From contig JAKAWC010000008.1 in assembly GCA_021817125.1 (NCBI GenBank), positions 1 through 37,031 of the forward strand: DNA of 37,031 bases, in the 5' to 3' direction. Positions 21,252-29,349 of the stretch are shown in pieces. Every line of letters begins with the position of its first letter. The stretch's first letter is position 1. Under the pieces are notes generated by a model. That model made no database searches and was not told the DNA's origin. It saw nothing but the letters and a program-made list of their open reading frames with translations. This stretch comes from Microcaldota archaeon (lineage in GTDB: Archaea > Micrarchaeota > Micrarchaeia > Micrarchaeales > CABMGC01). The position numbers and the translations under genes were made by a program.

Positions 21252-22832
21252 ATGGCGATTCGGATGGCCATAGATGAACGATGGAACAGGCTGGGCGACT
21301 TCGCCGGCTTCCTGAATCTCGATGGCATAGAGTTCAGGGAGTACCAGTACAATATCATCAAGGAGATACTCAAGTGCGGAAACACGCTGGTGGTGCTACC
21401 CACAGGTCTAGGCAAGACGTTCATAGGTGCCGCGCTGATTGCAGATGCCCTTGCGCGGGGCAAGAAGGCGATGCTCCTTGCACCAACGAAACCGCTCGCG
21501 GAGCAGCATTACTCAACAATATCAAAGCTGCTCAAGCTTTACGAAGGCGAACTCTTCCTGCTCATCGGCTCTTCCAAGAAGAAGGAGAGGCAGGAGAAAG
21601 AGAACAACGCAAAGGTGATCGTCGCAACCCCGCAGACAGTCGCAAACGACCTGAAGGCGGGTCTCCTCTCGCTCAACGGCTTCGACCTTGTCGTGATAGA
21701 CGAATGCCATAAAGCTGTAGGCAAGTACGCTTACACCTATGTTGCCAACGAGGCGTTCCTGAAAGGCATCCCGTTAGTCGGGCTTACAGCCTCTCCCGGT
21801 GGCGACAAGGAAAAGATAAAAAGGCTCGTAGACACGCTCAACATAAAGCATATCGAAGCACGCGTCTCGACAGACGCCGACGTTTCAGCATACGTGATGC
21901 CGAAGTACATGCACATAATCATGGTCGACCTCAGCGACAGGATAAAGCAGATGTCGGGCCTGCTGCTGCCTCCGATGAATGAGTTCATGCAGAACCTCAA
22001 CCGGATGGGGCTGAGCCCGTTCAAGAGTGCGGCCAACGTCCCTAAGGGCAGGCTCATTCAGCTCGGCAAGGAGATAGAGAAGATACAGGCGAAGAACTAC
22101 AAGTTCTCCGCGATAATGAACTACGTCAAGCTGCTCAACCTCTCCCATATGTACGACCTCCTCCAGTGCGAGGGCATGTATCCGTTCATGAGCTACATAA
22201 ACTCGCTCGAGAACAGGGAGAAGAAGTCTCGGTCTGTGGAGCAGCTCTTCAAGAACAGCAACGTCATAGCCGCAAAGAATCTCGGTCTCGACGCGATGAA
22301 AGCAGGAGAAGAGCACCCGAAAGTTATAGCGGTCCTCGACACCCTAAGAAAGGTTCCTGGAAAGAGCGCGATAGTCTTCGTGCAGTACCGGTCGACGATA
22401 AAGATGCTGAACGAGTACCTCAACAACAACGGCTTCAGAGCGATGCCATTTGTGGGCAAGACGGACGGCGTCACCCAGGCGCAGCAGAAGCAGGTCATCG
22501 AGGACTTCCGTGCCAGAAAGTTCGACGTCCTTGTGGCGAGCTCCATCGGAGAGGAAGGACTCGACATCCCGAACGTCGACGTCGTGATATTCTATGAACC
22601 TATCCCGAACGAGATAAGGAACATACAGCGCAGGGGCAGGACCGGCAGGTTCAGGCCTGGCGATGTCTACATACTCGCTGCCAGGGACACGAAAGACCAG
22701 GCGTATCTCTACATCTCGTCCAGAAAGGAGAGGAAGATGTTCGAAATAATCAAGAAGATGAATCAGGATATGGCGAGGGAGAGGTCCATCGAGAATAGGC
22801 TCAGCGACGGCCAGAAGACGCTTGAGCTATGA
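21252..22832 (+). CDS. hef: Hef-type SF2 DNA helicase, lacking the XPF-like nuclease domain
   Basis: 526 residues, superfamily 2 helicase of the Hef/FANCM/MPH1 group that remodels stalled forks and branched DNA. Motifs: YQYNIIKEIL (Q-like), LPTGLGKT (Walker A, 50-56), APTKPLAEQH, VATPQTVAND, DECH box (151-154; typical Hef has DEAH), LTASPGG, FVQYRSTIKMLNEYL, GEEGLDIPNVD and QRRGRTGR. The thumb-like insertion region lies between the two RecA lobes. Euryarchaeal Hef continues into an ERKxxxD nuclease and HhH domains (about 750 residues); this protein stops after the helicase. Start ATG 21252 or 21264. Confidence 0.92.
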   Translation: MAIRMAIDERWNRLGDFAGFLNLDGIEFREYQYNIIKEILKCGNTLVVLPTGLGKTFIGAALIADALARGKKAMLLAPTKPLAEQHYSTISKLLKLYEGELFLLIGSSKKKERQEKENNAKVIVATPQTVANDLKAGLLSLNGFDLVVIDECHKAVGKYAYTYVANEAFLKGIPLVGLTASPGGDKEKIKRLVDTLNIKHIEARVSTDADVSAYVMPKYMHIIMVDLSDRIKQMSGLLLPPMNEFMQNLNRMGLSPFKSAANVPKGRLIQLGKEIEKIQAKNYKFSAIMNYVKLLNLSHMYDLLQCEGMYPFMSYINSLENREKKSRSVEQLFKNSNVIAAKNLGLDAMKAGEEHPKVIAVLDTLRKVPGKSAIVFVQYRSTIKMLNEYLNNNGFRAMPFVGKTDGVTQAQQKQVIEDFRARKFDVLVASSIGEEGLDIPNVDVVIFYEPIPNEIRNIQRRGRTGRFRPGDVYILAARDTKDQAYLYISSRKERKMFEIIKKMNQDMARERSIENRLSDGQKTLEL

Positions 22833-22860
22833 CTTCGAATAAGCTTCAAAAACAGGAAAG

Positions 22861-22868
22861 AATATAAG
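22861..22868 (+). promoter_or_regulatory. TATA-like box for the Lrp-type regulator
   Basis: AATATAAG centred 27 nt before ATG 22891, implying a leaderless message. Confidence 0.6.
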
Positions 22869-22890
22869 TTTTGGCTCAAGACTTGTCATA

Positions 22891-23898
22891 ATGCCAGACG
22901 TAAGCTTGTTGTCCAGGAGGCTACTCAGAGAACTCTGCACGAATTCAAGAGTCAGTGTAACTTCGCTCTCAGAAAAGTTAGCGATATCGCGGCCTATTAT
23001 AAGCAAACGAATAAAGGCTCTAGAAAAAGAATTTGGGCTTAAATATACGCTAGAACTGAATATGACATCATTGGGTGTTAGCAACATCCACGTCCTAAGG
23101 GTGAAATTTGACAAGAAGCCGAAGGAGGCGGACCTCGGCGCCCTTTTTGAAAGTAGCAAGCGAATACAGCTCGCACTAACTACAGTAGGGGACTTTGATT
23201 TACTCCTCTTCGTGGTTGCAAAGAGTGTTGAGGATTATCTGGGCTGGGAGCTTAAATTCGACCTGGCGTTATCAAAATACGGCGTTTCCACCAGCCCTTC
23301 AGAAGTCGCGATTTTGCATCTAGGCTTCGTTCCAGTAAGCGATACTCTGATACTGGCATCAGGGCTAGATGAGACATACAAGAAAATACTCTTGGAGCTA
23401 AACTCGAACTCAAGGATAAAAATCAGTGACTTAGCTAGGCGAATAGACACCAGCGAAGACGCTGTCCACTATTACATGGAAAAGATAGAAAAGGAAGGGA
23501 TTGTTAAGCGCTTTACAGCAGTCGCAACAAAGCCTCTTATCAATGAAAACATTGTTTATTTTGCTGATTACACCATACACGAAGACATCGAGCGGAGAGT
23601 AGAGGCAGAGAGGAAGCGCATGTACTGGAAATTGCAGAATGAATTCCCAATCCTGAGTGAGTTTCAGATGATGTTTAGCACTAGTGGCAGCGATATGTCT
23701 TTTACGTGGGCTACATATCCTAATTTTAAAGAAGGGCTTAAGCAAAGCGTTGGGCTGCACGCAGAGATATACAAAAGAGATGCTGCTGTCATGCGATACG
23801 CCAGGATATGCAATCTGGTGAAGGGAACGCTGCCTCTCAGGAACATAGATCTAAAAGAAGCTTATGATGCACGTTTGTTCACCACCGAAGAGCTGTGA
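22891..23898 (+). CDS. Double winged-helix Lrp/AsnC-type transcription regulator
   Basis: 335 residues. The first wHTH is LCTNSRVSVTSLSEKLAISR, PIISKRIKALEKEFGL (about 14-50), followed by an RAM-like segment (TTVGDFDLLLFVVAKSVEDY). A second wHTH, ILLELNSNSRIKISDLARRI, DTSEDAVHYYMEKIEKEGIV (about 168-207), has its own C-terminal part. Such tandem Lrp-like proteins are typical archaeal regulators; ligand and targets are unknown. Codon use is more AT-rich than its neighbours. It overlaps the convergent transporter gene by 37 bp, so expression of the two may be antagonistic. Confidence 0.85.
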   Translation: MPDVSLLSRRLLRELCTNSRVSVTSLSEKLAISRPIISKRIKALEKEFGLKYTLELNMTSLGVSNIHVLRVKFDKKPKEADLGALFESSKRIQLALTTVGDFDLLLFVVAKSVEDYLGWELKFDLALSKYGVSTSPSEVAILHLGFVPVSDTLILASGLDETYKKILLELNSNSRIKISDLARRIDTSEDAVHYYMEKIEKEGIVKRFTAVATKPLINENIVYFADYTIHEDIERRVEAERKRMYWKLQNEFPILSEFQMMFSTSGSDMSFTWATYPNFKEGLKQSVGLHAEIYKRDAAVMRYARICNLVKGTLPLRNIDLKEAYDARLFTTEEL

Positions 23899-25154
23899 TC
23901 GATATTTCTGAGTCTATGATATAAGTCCGTCAAAGAGTTCTCCACGATCTCTTCCCTTCCGATGCCAATTATCACCACGCCTTTTTCGAAGCCGACCATC
24001 TCTTTCACTAGACCTATTTCACTTATTTCTAACCTCAAGGAATAACTCTTGCCTTTTACGAAGGCTATGGCTCCTCTTTCTCCGAAGGAATTGAATCCGA
24101 GCTTTCCAAGCTCATCGTAAGAATTTTCAGGCGAGCATATTGCCAATGCTTTACCATCGTCATCAAGTAATTCTGACAGTATAAGATTGGGGGTCCCTAT
24201 GAATGCACTAGTAACGTCGTGGCAAGGTATCAAGCCGGCTCTGGTCTGCCTCTGGTAAAGACGCGTGGGCTTCAAGAGCGATTGCTGCAATGCCATGCCC
24301 AAAATGACAGTTGCAACTACTGGTAAGTAGTATAGCTGTACCTGCTCAGAGAGTATTATGGCGCCGAGTACCATTGTAACAAATGGGCTCAGTAAGTATG
24401 CGTTGCTTGCTTTATGGGTCTTAACCCTCCTCAATGAGCCAACAAATAAGAAGGTGAGCACTACATTTTGTACAACCCCCAAAAACAAGATTGCCGCGAT
24501 ATCCGAGAGAGATAGATTAACCAGATGCAAGCCACCCTGAACTACTATGGCAATAGAAAAGATTGCGAACGCAACAAGGTTGTACATGAATATAGAGCTG
24601 CTCAGGTCGTAGTTGAATCTTTTAGACAATGCCCCAGCCATAGCATCAAAGAGGGCTGCAAGAAGCAGGATTGCTACATATGGCCAGTATGCGGCAGGGA
24701 AGCCAACATTTCCACCGTCCAAAAGGACGAACAGCAAACCAGAGAAGCCTACGATGGCTGACAGAGGCTCCTTCCAATCTATCCTCTCTCTTAGCATCGC
24801 TGGAGAAAGCAGGATTAAGATTATTGGCCATGTTCTGAAGACTACTGCTACGAGGTCTGCGCTTACATAGTGTGTGGCATAAGCCATAATGGACGACACT
24901 AAAGCATATGCCAGTACACCAAACGAAACCACAGATATGACGTAACTCTTTTTCCTGATGTTCTGCTTCAACCTAGTGGTCTTCCCTCTGGCAATCAGCA
25001 GAGATACTGACACAGTAGTGCCTGTAGCCGAGACTAGAAACATCAGTGACAGCACGTCCATGCCGCTAGCAAATTTATACGCCAGGGGCACACCCGATGT
25101 TACCAGCAGTGCCGCCAAGAGATAAGCATACCCCCAAAACTTTATCTTATTCAT
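23862..25154 (-). CDS. DMT-superfamily (EamA-like) transporter with a C-terminal soluble domain
   Basis: 430 residues from ATG 25154, chosen for the TATA-like box 28 nt upstream; the longer TTG-type frame from 25256 crosses that promoter. About ten hydrophobic helices in two EamA-like halves span residues 5-300 (VISVVSFGVLAYALVSSIMA, VVFRTWPIILILLSPAMLRE, FLGVVQNVVLTFLFVGSL). The last 115 residues are soluble (SAFIGTPNLILSELLDDDGK, GLVKEMVGFEKGVVIIGIGR) and unlike standard EamA proteins of about 300 residues, so a regulatory tail is possible. Substrate unknown. It converges on the Lrp gene. Confidence 0.85.
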   Translation of the reverse strand: MNKIKFWGYAYLLAALLVTSGVPLAYKFASGMDVLSLMFLVSATGTTVSVSLLIARGKTTRLKQNIRKKSYVISVVSFGVLAYALVSSIMAYATHYVSADLVAVVFRTWPIILILLSPAMLRERIDWKEPLSAIVGFSGLLFVLLDGGNVGFPAAYWPYVAILLLAALFDAMAGALSKRFNYDLSSSIFMYNLVAFAIFSIAIVVQGGLHLVNLSLSDIAAILFLGVVQNVVLTFLFVGSLRRVKTHKASNAYLLSPFVTMVLGAIILSEQVQLYYLPVVATVILGMALQQSLLKPTRLYQRQTRAGLIPCHDVTSAFIGTPNLILSELLDDDGKALAICSPENSYDELGKLGFNSFGERGAIAFVKGKSYSLRLEISEIGLVKEMVGFEKGVVIIGIGREEIVENSLTDLYHRLRNIDHSSSVVNKRAS

Positions 25155-25175
25155 ACCAACACGTCTCTTTGCAAC

Positions 25176-25187
25176 CTTATAAATATT
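25176..25187 (-). promoter_or_regulatory. TATA-like box for the DMT transporter
   Basis: Minus-strand AATATTTATAAGG centred 28 nt before ATG 25154; GTTGGT just before the ATG is a weak ribosome site. Confidence 0.6.
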
Positions 25188-25323
25188 CCTAAAAACGATA
25201 TATTCTGGATAACTAATCCGACAAATGAAAGTTTCAAAAGTCGTATAAACCACCAATGATATTTCAGAAAAAGATGCATTTAAATATCATAATTGCAATA
25301 GAATTATATCGGATGGGGTTGGC

Positions 25324-25464
25324 ATGGAAACGGAATCTATTTTAGGTCCCTCATTTCCCTCCCCGAAGAATGCCGCCCCATCTCCATCCCATTTCGGATG
25401 CGTCACGCTTGGTGGGTTGAATGATGGTGGTAAGCACTATAAAGAGAACTCTGGGAATCAGTAA
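25324..25464 (+). CDS. Tiny ORF in a structured leader, 46 aa
   Basis: ATG 25324 is preceded by GGATGGGGTTGG and, about 42 nt further up, by a TATA-like CATTTAAATAT (25277-25287). The product starts METESILGPSFPSPKNAAPS and is Ser/Pro/Gly-rich without recognised domains. It ends one base before a perfect GGCGTC/GACGCC hairpin. It may be a real small protein or a leader ORF of the downstream gene at 25590. Coding status is uncertain. Confidence 0.35.
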   Translation: METESILGPSFPSPKNAAPSPSHFGCVTLGGLNDGGKHYKENSGNQ

Positions 25465-25499
25465 GGCGTCAATTGAGACGCCGTACATCTGTTGGATGT
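25465..25499 (+). other. Two consecutive hairpins after the tiny ORF
   Basis: GGCGTC (25465-25470)/GACGCC (25477-25482) with a 6-nt loop, followed at once by ACATC/GATGT (25485-25499) with a 5-nt loop. They could be a terminator, attenuator or small RNA. The remaining spacer 25500-25589 shows only GGTGG as ribosome site before ATG 25590. Confidence 0.5.
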
Positions 25500-25589
25500 G
25501 TAGCGTGAGATTCGTCAGCGCGGCGGAATTCCTCTGCCATTTGCACGTCGAAAAAGGGCAGTAATAGTTAATACTTAATTGGTGGTTGC

Positions 25590-25889
25590 ATGGGGCAGAA
25601 ACAAACGACACTCAGTGTAAACAAGGTATCGAACGAGACGGGAAGGGGATTCCTCCTTCTCAGCCCGAAGAAGAATATGGATGTGGACAGGACCGCAAGG
25701 AGGCTCGCATCCTGCAGCGGAGTCGACCAGGTATTCCTGACGAGCGGCGAGTATGGATTTGTCGTTTCCACTAGGCACGGCGTTGAAAAGGTAAGATCCC
25801 GATTAAGGCGCATAATAAGGGGCACAGGCATTGCCGTAGTTGTGCACCATCGGATTTACAGGCTATCAGGAAAGCAAAAGGGAAGGTGA
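25590..25889 (+). CDS. Small RAM-like (Lrp/AsnC effector domain-like) protein, 99 aa
   Basis: ATG 25590 follows GGTGG at a 4-nt spacing. After a polar N-terminus (MGQKQTTLSVNKVSNETGRG) it reads RTARRLASCSGVDQVFLTSG, EYGFVVSTRHGVEKVRSRLR, RIIRGTGIAVVVHHRIYRL. The alternation of V-x-x-V-F-x-T-S-G-E-Y-x-F-V-V with an amphipathic helix and closing strand is the beta-alpha-beta-beta-alpha-beta of the RAM ligand-binding domain, without an HTH. Stand-alone RAM proteins can modulate Lrp-type regulators; a double-wHTH Lrp protein is encoded 1.7 kb away. The assignment is from pattern only. It runs into the next small gene. Confidence 0.6.
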   Translation: MGQKQTTLSVNKVSNETGRGFLLLSPKKNMDVDRTARRLASCSGVDQVFLTSGEYGFVVSTRHGVEKVRSRLRRIIRGTGIAVVVHHRIYRLSGKQKGR

Positions 25890-25893
25890 TCAT

Positions 25894-26148
25894 CTGGAGC
25901 ATGGGATCCGCTGCCTCGACATCCTGGACAGGAGGAGACTGAGGCTCTACCAGAGGATGGTCGAGCTGCTAAGCAAGGGCTACTGCATCGTAGAAACAAG
26001 GAGCAAGGGGCACAGAGAATATGTTACTGTCGAGAAGCATACATCCTGCAGGCGGATAGTCGAGATCGCTCCGTTCGAGAAGGAGGTGCATGTGAAAGTG
26101 TATTCTGGCAACGAGATGCGAAGCGTCAGGGAGTGGCTTGAGGGGTGA
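25894..26148 (+). CDS. Second member of the LDILD...EYxTV small family; no AUG start
   Basis: The coding frame is clear (IRCLDILDRRRLRLYQRMVE, LLSKGYCIVETRSKGHREYV, TVEKHTSCRRIVEIAPF) and aligns with the 16989 product, but where that has ATG this copy has ATC. Upstream, CTG 25894 follows GGTGAT at a good Shine-Dalgarno spacing and starts 4 bp after the preceding stop; TTG 25840 lies inside the preceding gene. I annotate the CTG start provisionally (84 residues). Function unknown. The gene is downstream of, and probably cotranscribed with, the RAM-like gene. Confidence 0.65.
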   Translation: MEHGIRCLDILDRRRLRLYQRMVELLSKGYCIVETRSKGHREYVTVEKHTSCRRIVEIAPFEKEVHVKVYSGNEMRSVREWLEG

Positions 26149-26247
26149 TTCTGCGGTGTTGTTAAGGCATAAGTTAACGCAGTAGAACGAAATGTTTTTA
26201 AAGGGAGAAAGAGGCCTGTCGTCGAGAAGCCGCAGTTCCACAATCGG

Positions 26248-26258
26248 GTTTAAATACC
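26248..26258 (+). promoter_or_regulatory. TATA-like box for the 127-aa gene
   Basis: GTTTAAATACC centred 26 nt before ATG 26279. The spacer before it (26149-26247) also holds a CTGCG/CGCAG hairpin (26151-26155/26178-26182) that may terminate the upstream transcript. Confidence 0.6.
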
Positions 26259-26278
26259 AGAAACCCCACTAAGTATAC

Positions 26279-26662
26279 ATGTCCTTGGGGAGGGACACAC
26301 AGACGGATTTGGGTAAGTGGGGGATGGATGGTATGGGTGGAACAAAAACAAGGAGTGGGGATGTGCGGTTTGGCGGCAATATATTGCCAAGCCTGCAGCA
26401 GAATCTCAGGCCGGGAGCGCCTGAGAAGCAACTTGACGAGTTGAGCGACCTTCAGATAGTCCAGAGCATACACGGAAAGCCTGGATTCCTGTCGGAACTG
26501 ACCGAATACGCCATAGCAAATCCTGACAGCAGGCAGCGCACAATGCGCGTATGCGAGGGTGCAATCACGCTAGCGCCTAGCGAGGAGCACAGGGTAGCAG
26601 CGCAGGGCACCATAGATGCGGTCAGGGCAGTGGAGATGCTAGAGGTTCTAGCCGGAGCCTGA
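26279..26662 (+). CDS. Unrecognised soluble protein, 127 aa
   Basis: Leaderless-type start ATG 26279. The N-terminal 45 residues are glycine-rich and probably disordered (MSLGRDTQTDLGKWGMDGMG, GTKTRSGDVRFGG); the rest is helical (EKQLDELSDLQIVQSIHGKP, FLSELTEYAIANPDSRQR, TMRVCEGAITLAPSEEHR, AAQGTIDAVRAVEMLEVLAG). The paired helices could be a small alpha-solenoid. No family recognised. It precedes the folding operon by 71 bp, with that operon having its own TATA-like box. Confidence 0.6.
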   Translation: MSLGRDTQTDLGKWGMDGMGGTKTRSGDVRFGGNILPSLQQNLRPGAPEKQLDELSDLQIVQSIHGKPGFLSELTEYAIANPDSRQRTMRVCEGAITLAPSEEHRVAAQGTIDAVRAVEMLEVLAGA

Positions 26663-26705
26663 TGGACAAGACAGGAAAGCCTTAATAATCTAGCCTGAGG
26701 ATTGC

Positions 26706-26715
26706 CTTTTAATAT
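26706..26715 (+). promoter_or_regulatory. TATA-like box of the DUF929-VKOR-parvulin operon
   Basis: CTTTTAATAT centred about 24 nt before ATG 26734; no ribosome binding site, so probably leaderless. Confidence 0.5.
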
Positions 26716-26733
26716 TCCCAGAGTTCAGGTTGT

Positions 26734-27558
26734 ATGCACCCCAGGCACAGGCTTTACGTCATCACGTTCGCGGTCATAGCAATAGCCGTGGTCGCTCTCT
26801 TCCTCGCCACAGGCGTGCTCAGGCAGGGCAGGGGAGCGGCTCTCGCAGCGTACGACGGCCTGCCGGTCCCGCCCTCGCTTCTCGCACAGATGCAGGTGCA
26901 GGACAGCGTGGCGAACAGTGTGGGCATAGGGGCAGCGAGCTACCAGCATACGCTGAAGTCGGTATCCGGTGCGGAGCAGCTGAATGCAAGCGGGAAGCCC
27001 GAGATATTATACATGGGCGCAGAGTACTGCCCCTTCTGTGCAGCGCAGAGATGGGCCATGGTGATAGCACTCTCGCGTTTCGGCACATTCGGCGGGCTGA
27101 AGTACATGACATCGAGCGCGACAGACTACTCGCCATCGACCCCGACGTTCACATTCTACAATTCGACCTACACCAGCAGCTACGTGACCTTTGTAAGCGT
27201 GGAGATGCAGAGCAACATCCCAGCGAACGGCACATACCCCCTCTTGCAGCGCCCCACCGCGCAGCAGCAGTCTCTGATGGGCACGTTCGATCCCAGCGGC
27301 AGCATACCGTTCATGGACTTCGCAAACCAATCTGTCATAGTCGGTGCGCTGTTCGACCCTCTGGCCATAGACTCTGAGAACTGGACGACGATTGCGTCGA
27401 GGCTCAGCAACCCATCATCGCTCGAGTCCCAAGAGATAATTGGTTCGGCGAATCTGATGACCGCACAGATCTGTCAGGCAACGGGCAACCAGCCGCAGAG
27501 CGTGTGCGGGCAGCCTTATGTTTCTCAGATAGAGGCCCTGCTAAGCAGACTAGGTTGA
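26734..27558 (+). CDS. DUF929 membrane-anchored thioredoxin-like protein (DsbA-like)
   Basis: 274 residues. One N-terminal membrane anchor ([20 protein letters not shown], about 8-27) faces a large extracytoplasmic domain. After [20 protein letters not shown] the active-site CPFC (Cys99, Cys102) is followed by [13 protein letters not shown], the DUF929 hallmark. A further Cys pair sits near the C-terminus ([17 protein letters not shown]). Several N-glycosylation sequons are present. Family knowledge is limited, but a thioredoxin-like CXXC outside the membrane next to VKOR makes it the likely disulfide donor to exported proteins. First gene of the folding operon. Confidence 0.88.
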   Translation: MHPRHRLYVITFAVIAIAVVALFLATGVLRQGRGAALAAYDGLPVPPSLLAQMQVQDSVANSVGIGAASYQHTLKSVSGAEQLNASGKPEILYMGAEYCPFCAAQRWAMVIALSRFGTFGGLKYMTSSATDYSPSTPTFTFYNSTYTSSYVTFVSVEMQSNIPANGTYPLLQRPTAQQQSLMGTFDPSGSIPFMDFANQSVIVGALFDPLAIDSENWTTIASRLSNPSSLESQEIIGSANLMTAQICQATGNQPQSVCGQPYVSQIEALLSRLG

Positions 27559-27574
27559 TGCAATCCCAATCGAA

Positions 27575-27949
27575 ATGAAGAAACTGATGCTCTGGCTCTC
27601 GGTCATGGGCCTCCTGATAGCGTTATACCTAACCCTCGACTACTATCTGAGCATACCTGTCGCCTGCCCGACGGGCGGCATCATCGACTGCGGCAAAGTA
27701 CTGCATAGCCCATACTCAGATCCGCTCGGCGTGCCGCTTGCAGCTATTGGGCTCGCATTCTTCATCATCGAGACCCTAGTGATAGTTATGGGCAGTGCCG
27801 AAGCGATAGTGATATTCTCCGCGCTCGGCGTAGCCGGCATATTATATCTGGTCTATCTGGAGTACCTGATAGGGGCAATCTGCCTCTGGTGCACGGCAGA
27901 CCACATCATTGGGCTAACGTTATTCGTACTTGCACTGCGTAACAAGTGA
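27575..27949 (+). CDS. Vitamin K epoxide reductase (VKOR) family quinone-linked disulfide generator
   Basis: 124 residues, four transmembrane helices. Both redox pairs are present: the loop cysteines Cys31 and Cys39 in [19 protein letters not shown], with the conserved Ser region and GVPLAAIG after them, and the CXXC Cys103-Leu-Trp-Cys106 near the last helix. VKOR homologues replace DsbB: they reoxidise a thioredoxin-like partner and pass electrons to quinone. The partner is evidently the DUF929 protein 16 bp upstream. The parvulin gene starts 4 bp downstream. Complete and probably active. Confidence 0.94.
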   Translation: MKKLMLWLSVMGLLIALYLTLDYYLSIPVACPTGGIIDCGKVLHSPYSDPLGVPLAAIGLAFFIIETLVIVMGSAEAIVIFSALGVAGILYLVYLEYLIGAICLWCTADHIIGLTLFVLALRNK

Positions 27950-27953
27950 GCAC

Positions 27954-28229
27954 ATGGCGAACAAGATAAGATGCGCGCATATATTGGTCGAGAAACAGTC
28001 TACTGCGCTCGAGATACAGGGGAAGCTGAAGAAGGGCGAGAGTTTTGCCAAACTGGCGGAGCAGTATTCGATGGATGGCTCAAGGAAGCAGGGCGGAGAC
28101 CTCGGATACTTCGGCAAGGGAATGATGGTCAAGCCGTTCGAGGAGGCCGCGTTCGCACTCGAGAAGGGGCAGGTGTCGGGATTGGTGAAGACGCAGTTCG
28201 GCTACCATATAATAAAGCGGCTGGACTGA
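27954..28229 (+). CDS. Parvulin-type peptidyl-prolyl isomerase
   Basis: 91 residues from ATG 27954, a single parvulin domain: [88 protein letters not shown]. The two signature histidines (HILV, GYHII) are intact. There is no signal peptide, so it acts in the cytoplasm unless exported unusually. It is third in the operon with the DUF929 and VKOR genes, linking proline isomerisation to disulfide formation. Parvulins are uncommon in archaea. Its stop is exactly adjacent to the stop of the convergent glycosyltransferase. Confidence 0.95.
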   Translation: MANKIRCAHILVEKQSTALEIQGKLKKGESFAKLAEQYSMDGSRKQGGDLGYFGKGMMVKPFEEAAFALEKGQVSGLVKTQFGYHIIKRLD

Positions 28230-29348
28230 TTACCGCAGCCCGAGAAAACCGAATACCTTCGCGTAATGCGCGGGTATCATCCCCGTCTCGAACTGCTTCA
28301 GATCATCGATGTTCCTGAGGAATGCCCTTTTATCCTTGGCCCTGAGGATCCCGGATACTACCTTGGGCAGCTTGTCCTCCCTTTCCACGATGCACATCCT
28401 CTTCACCTCATCTGGCACAGGTGAGTAGGTCGGCAGCACCACCGGCGTTCCAAGAGCTAGAGATTCCAGGATCACTGCGCCCAGACCTTCCCTTTCGGAC
28501 ATATGAAGCATCACGGCAGAGTTCCGAAGTTCTGCATACATCTTAGCCTGTGATGCCTTAGGCGGCGTCATGCTGACCTTGCCCGACAGCTTCGCACTCC
28601 TGATTATCTGCCAGATGTTGTCTCTCTCCGGGCCATCGCCTATAATTAGGGCGTTCTGCTTTCCGACGTTCTCGATGACACTAAGCCACTTGTCAAGCCT
28701 CTTCTCCTTGATGAGCCTGCCTACGAAGATGACTCTCCTCTCGTAACCTTTCTTCAGCGGCACTCTTGCGATAGCTGCAGAGTCTATTATCGGCGAGAAT
28801 GCAAAGACTTTCTCCCGCCTCACTCCGAGGTCTATAAGCGCCTCTTTGACCGCACCGGGGTTGGTGATGTAAGCGTCGCCGAACTTCAGCACCCAGTTGG
28901 AGAAGAAATATGCGGCAGTTCCAGATATCAATCCGATATAGCTCCGCCAGTACTCTGCGCTCCAGACCTCAGCTACGTCTATGATTAGCTTTGTCCTGCT
29001 AAGCATGCAGTAGAGCTTCACAACCGGCAGGTGAACATAGGGGAAGGCGTTGGCCTGGATGACGTCGAGCTTCTTGCCGAAGAGTATCAACGGCAAAAGG
29101 GTGCAGAACTTGAGCGCCTGGATTACGGACCTGTGCCTGGATCTGAAGAGATCTCCCTTCATCGTCTTCCCAACGGAGTGGTAATGGATGCCGTCCATCG
29201 CGAAGTCGGGTTCCATGTCCTCGAGCTGGAGCGAGAAAGAGTGTATCTCATGTTCCCTTCGCAGCTGCATCATCTCCATGTACTCGGTTCGCTCCACCCC
29301 ACCTTTCATGAACGGGTAGACGAGGTCAGAGACGAATCCGATTCTCAT
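28230..29348 (-). CDS. GT4-family glycosyltransferase
   Basis: 372 residues, GT-B fold: N-terminal MRIGFVSDLVYPFMKGGVER, donor domain RVIFVGRLIKEKRLDKWLSV, IIGDGPERDN and the EX7E motif in SEREGLGAVILESLALGTPV. The only conspicuous hydrophobic stretches are moderately so (LKFCTLLPLILFGKKLDV), consistent with peripheral membrane association. It starts 1 bp after the DPM1-like gene's stop, so the two are an operon, probably building lipid-linked or protein-linked glycans. Sequence similarity with the GT4 at 1793 is limited to family motifs. Confidence 0.9.
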   Translation of the reverse strand: MRIGFVSDLVYPFMKGGVERTEYMEMMQLRREHEIHSFSLQLEDMEPDFAMDGIHYHSVGKTMKGDLFRSRHRSVIQALKFCTLLPLILFGKKLDVIQANAFPYVHLPVVKLYCMLSRTKLIIDVAEVWSAEYWRSYIGLISGTAAYFFSNWVLKFGDAYITNPGAVKEALIDLGVRREKVFAFSPIIDSAAIARVPLKKGYERRVIFVGRLIKEKRLDKWLSVIENVGKQNALIIGDGPERDNIWQIIRSAKLSGKVSMTPPKASQAKMYAELRNSAVMLHMSEREGLGAVILESLALGTPVVLPTYSPVPDEVKRMCIVEREDKLPKVVSGILRAKDKRAFLRNIDDLKQFETGMIPAHYAKVFGFLGLR

Positions 29349-29349
29349 G

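Noticed and set aside
23862-25256. Longer 464-residue form of the DMT transporter
   Set aside because: The extra N-terminus lies across a TATA-like box correctly spaced for ATG 25154 and has no membrane-protein character.
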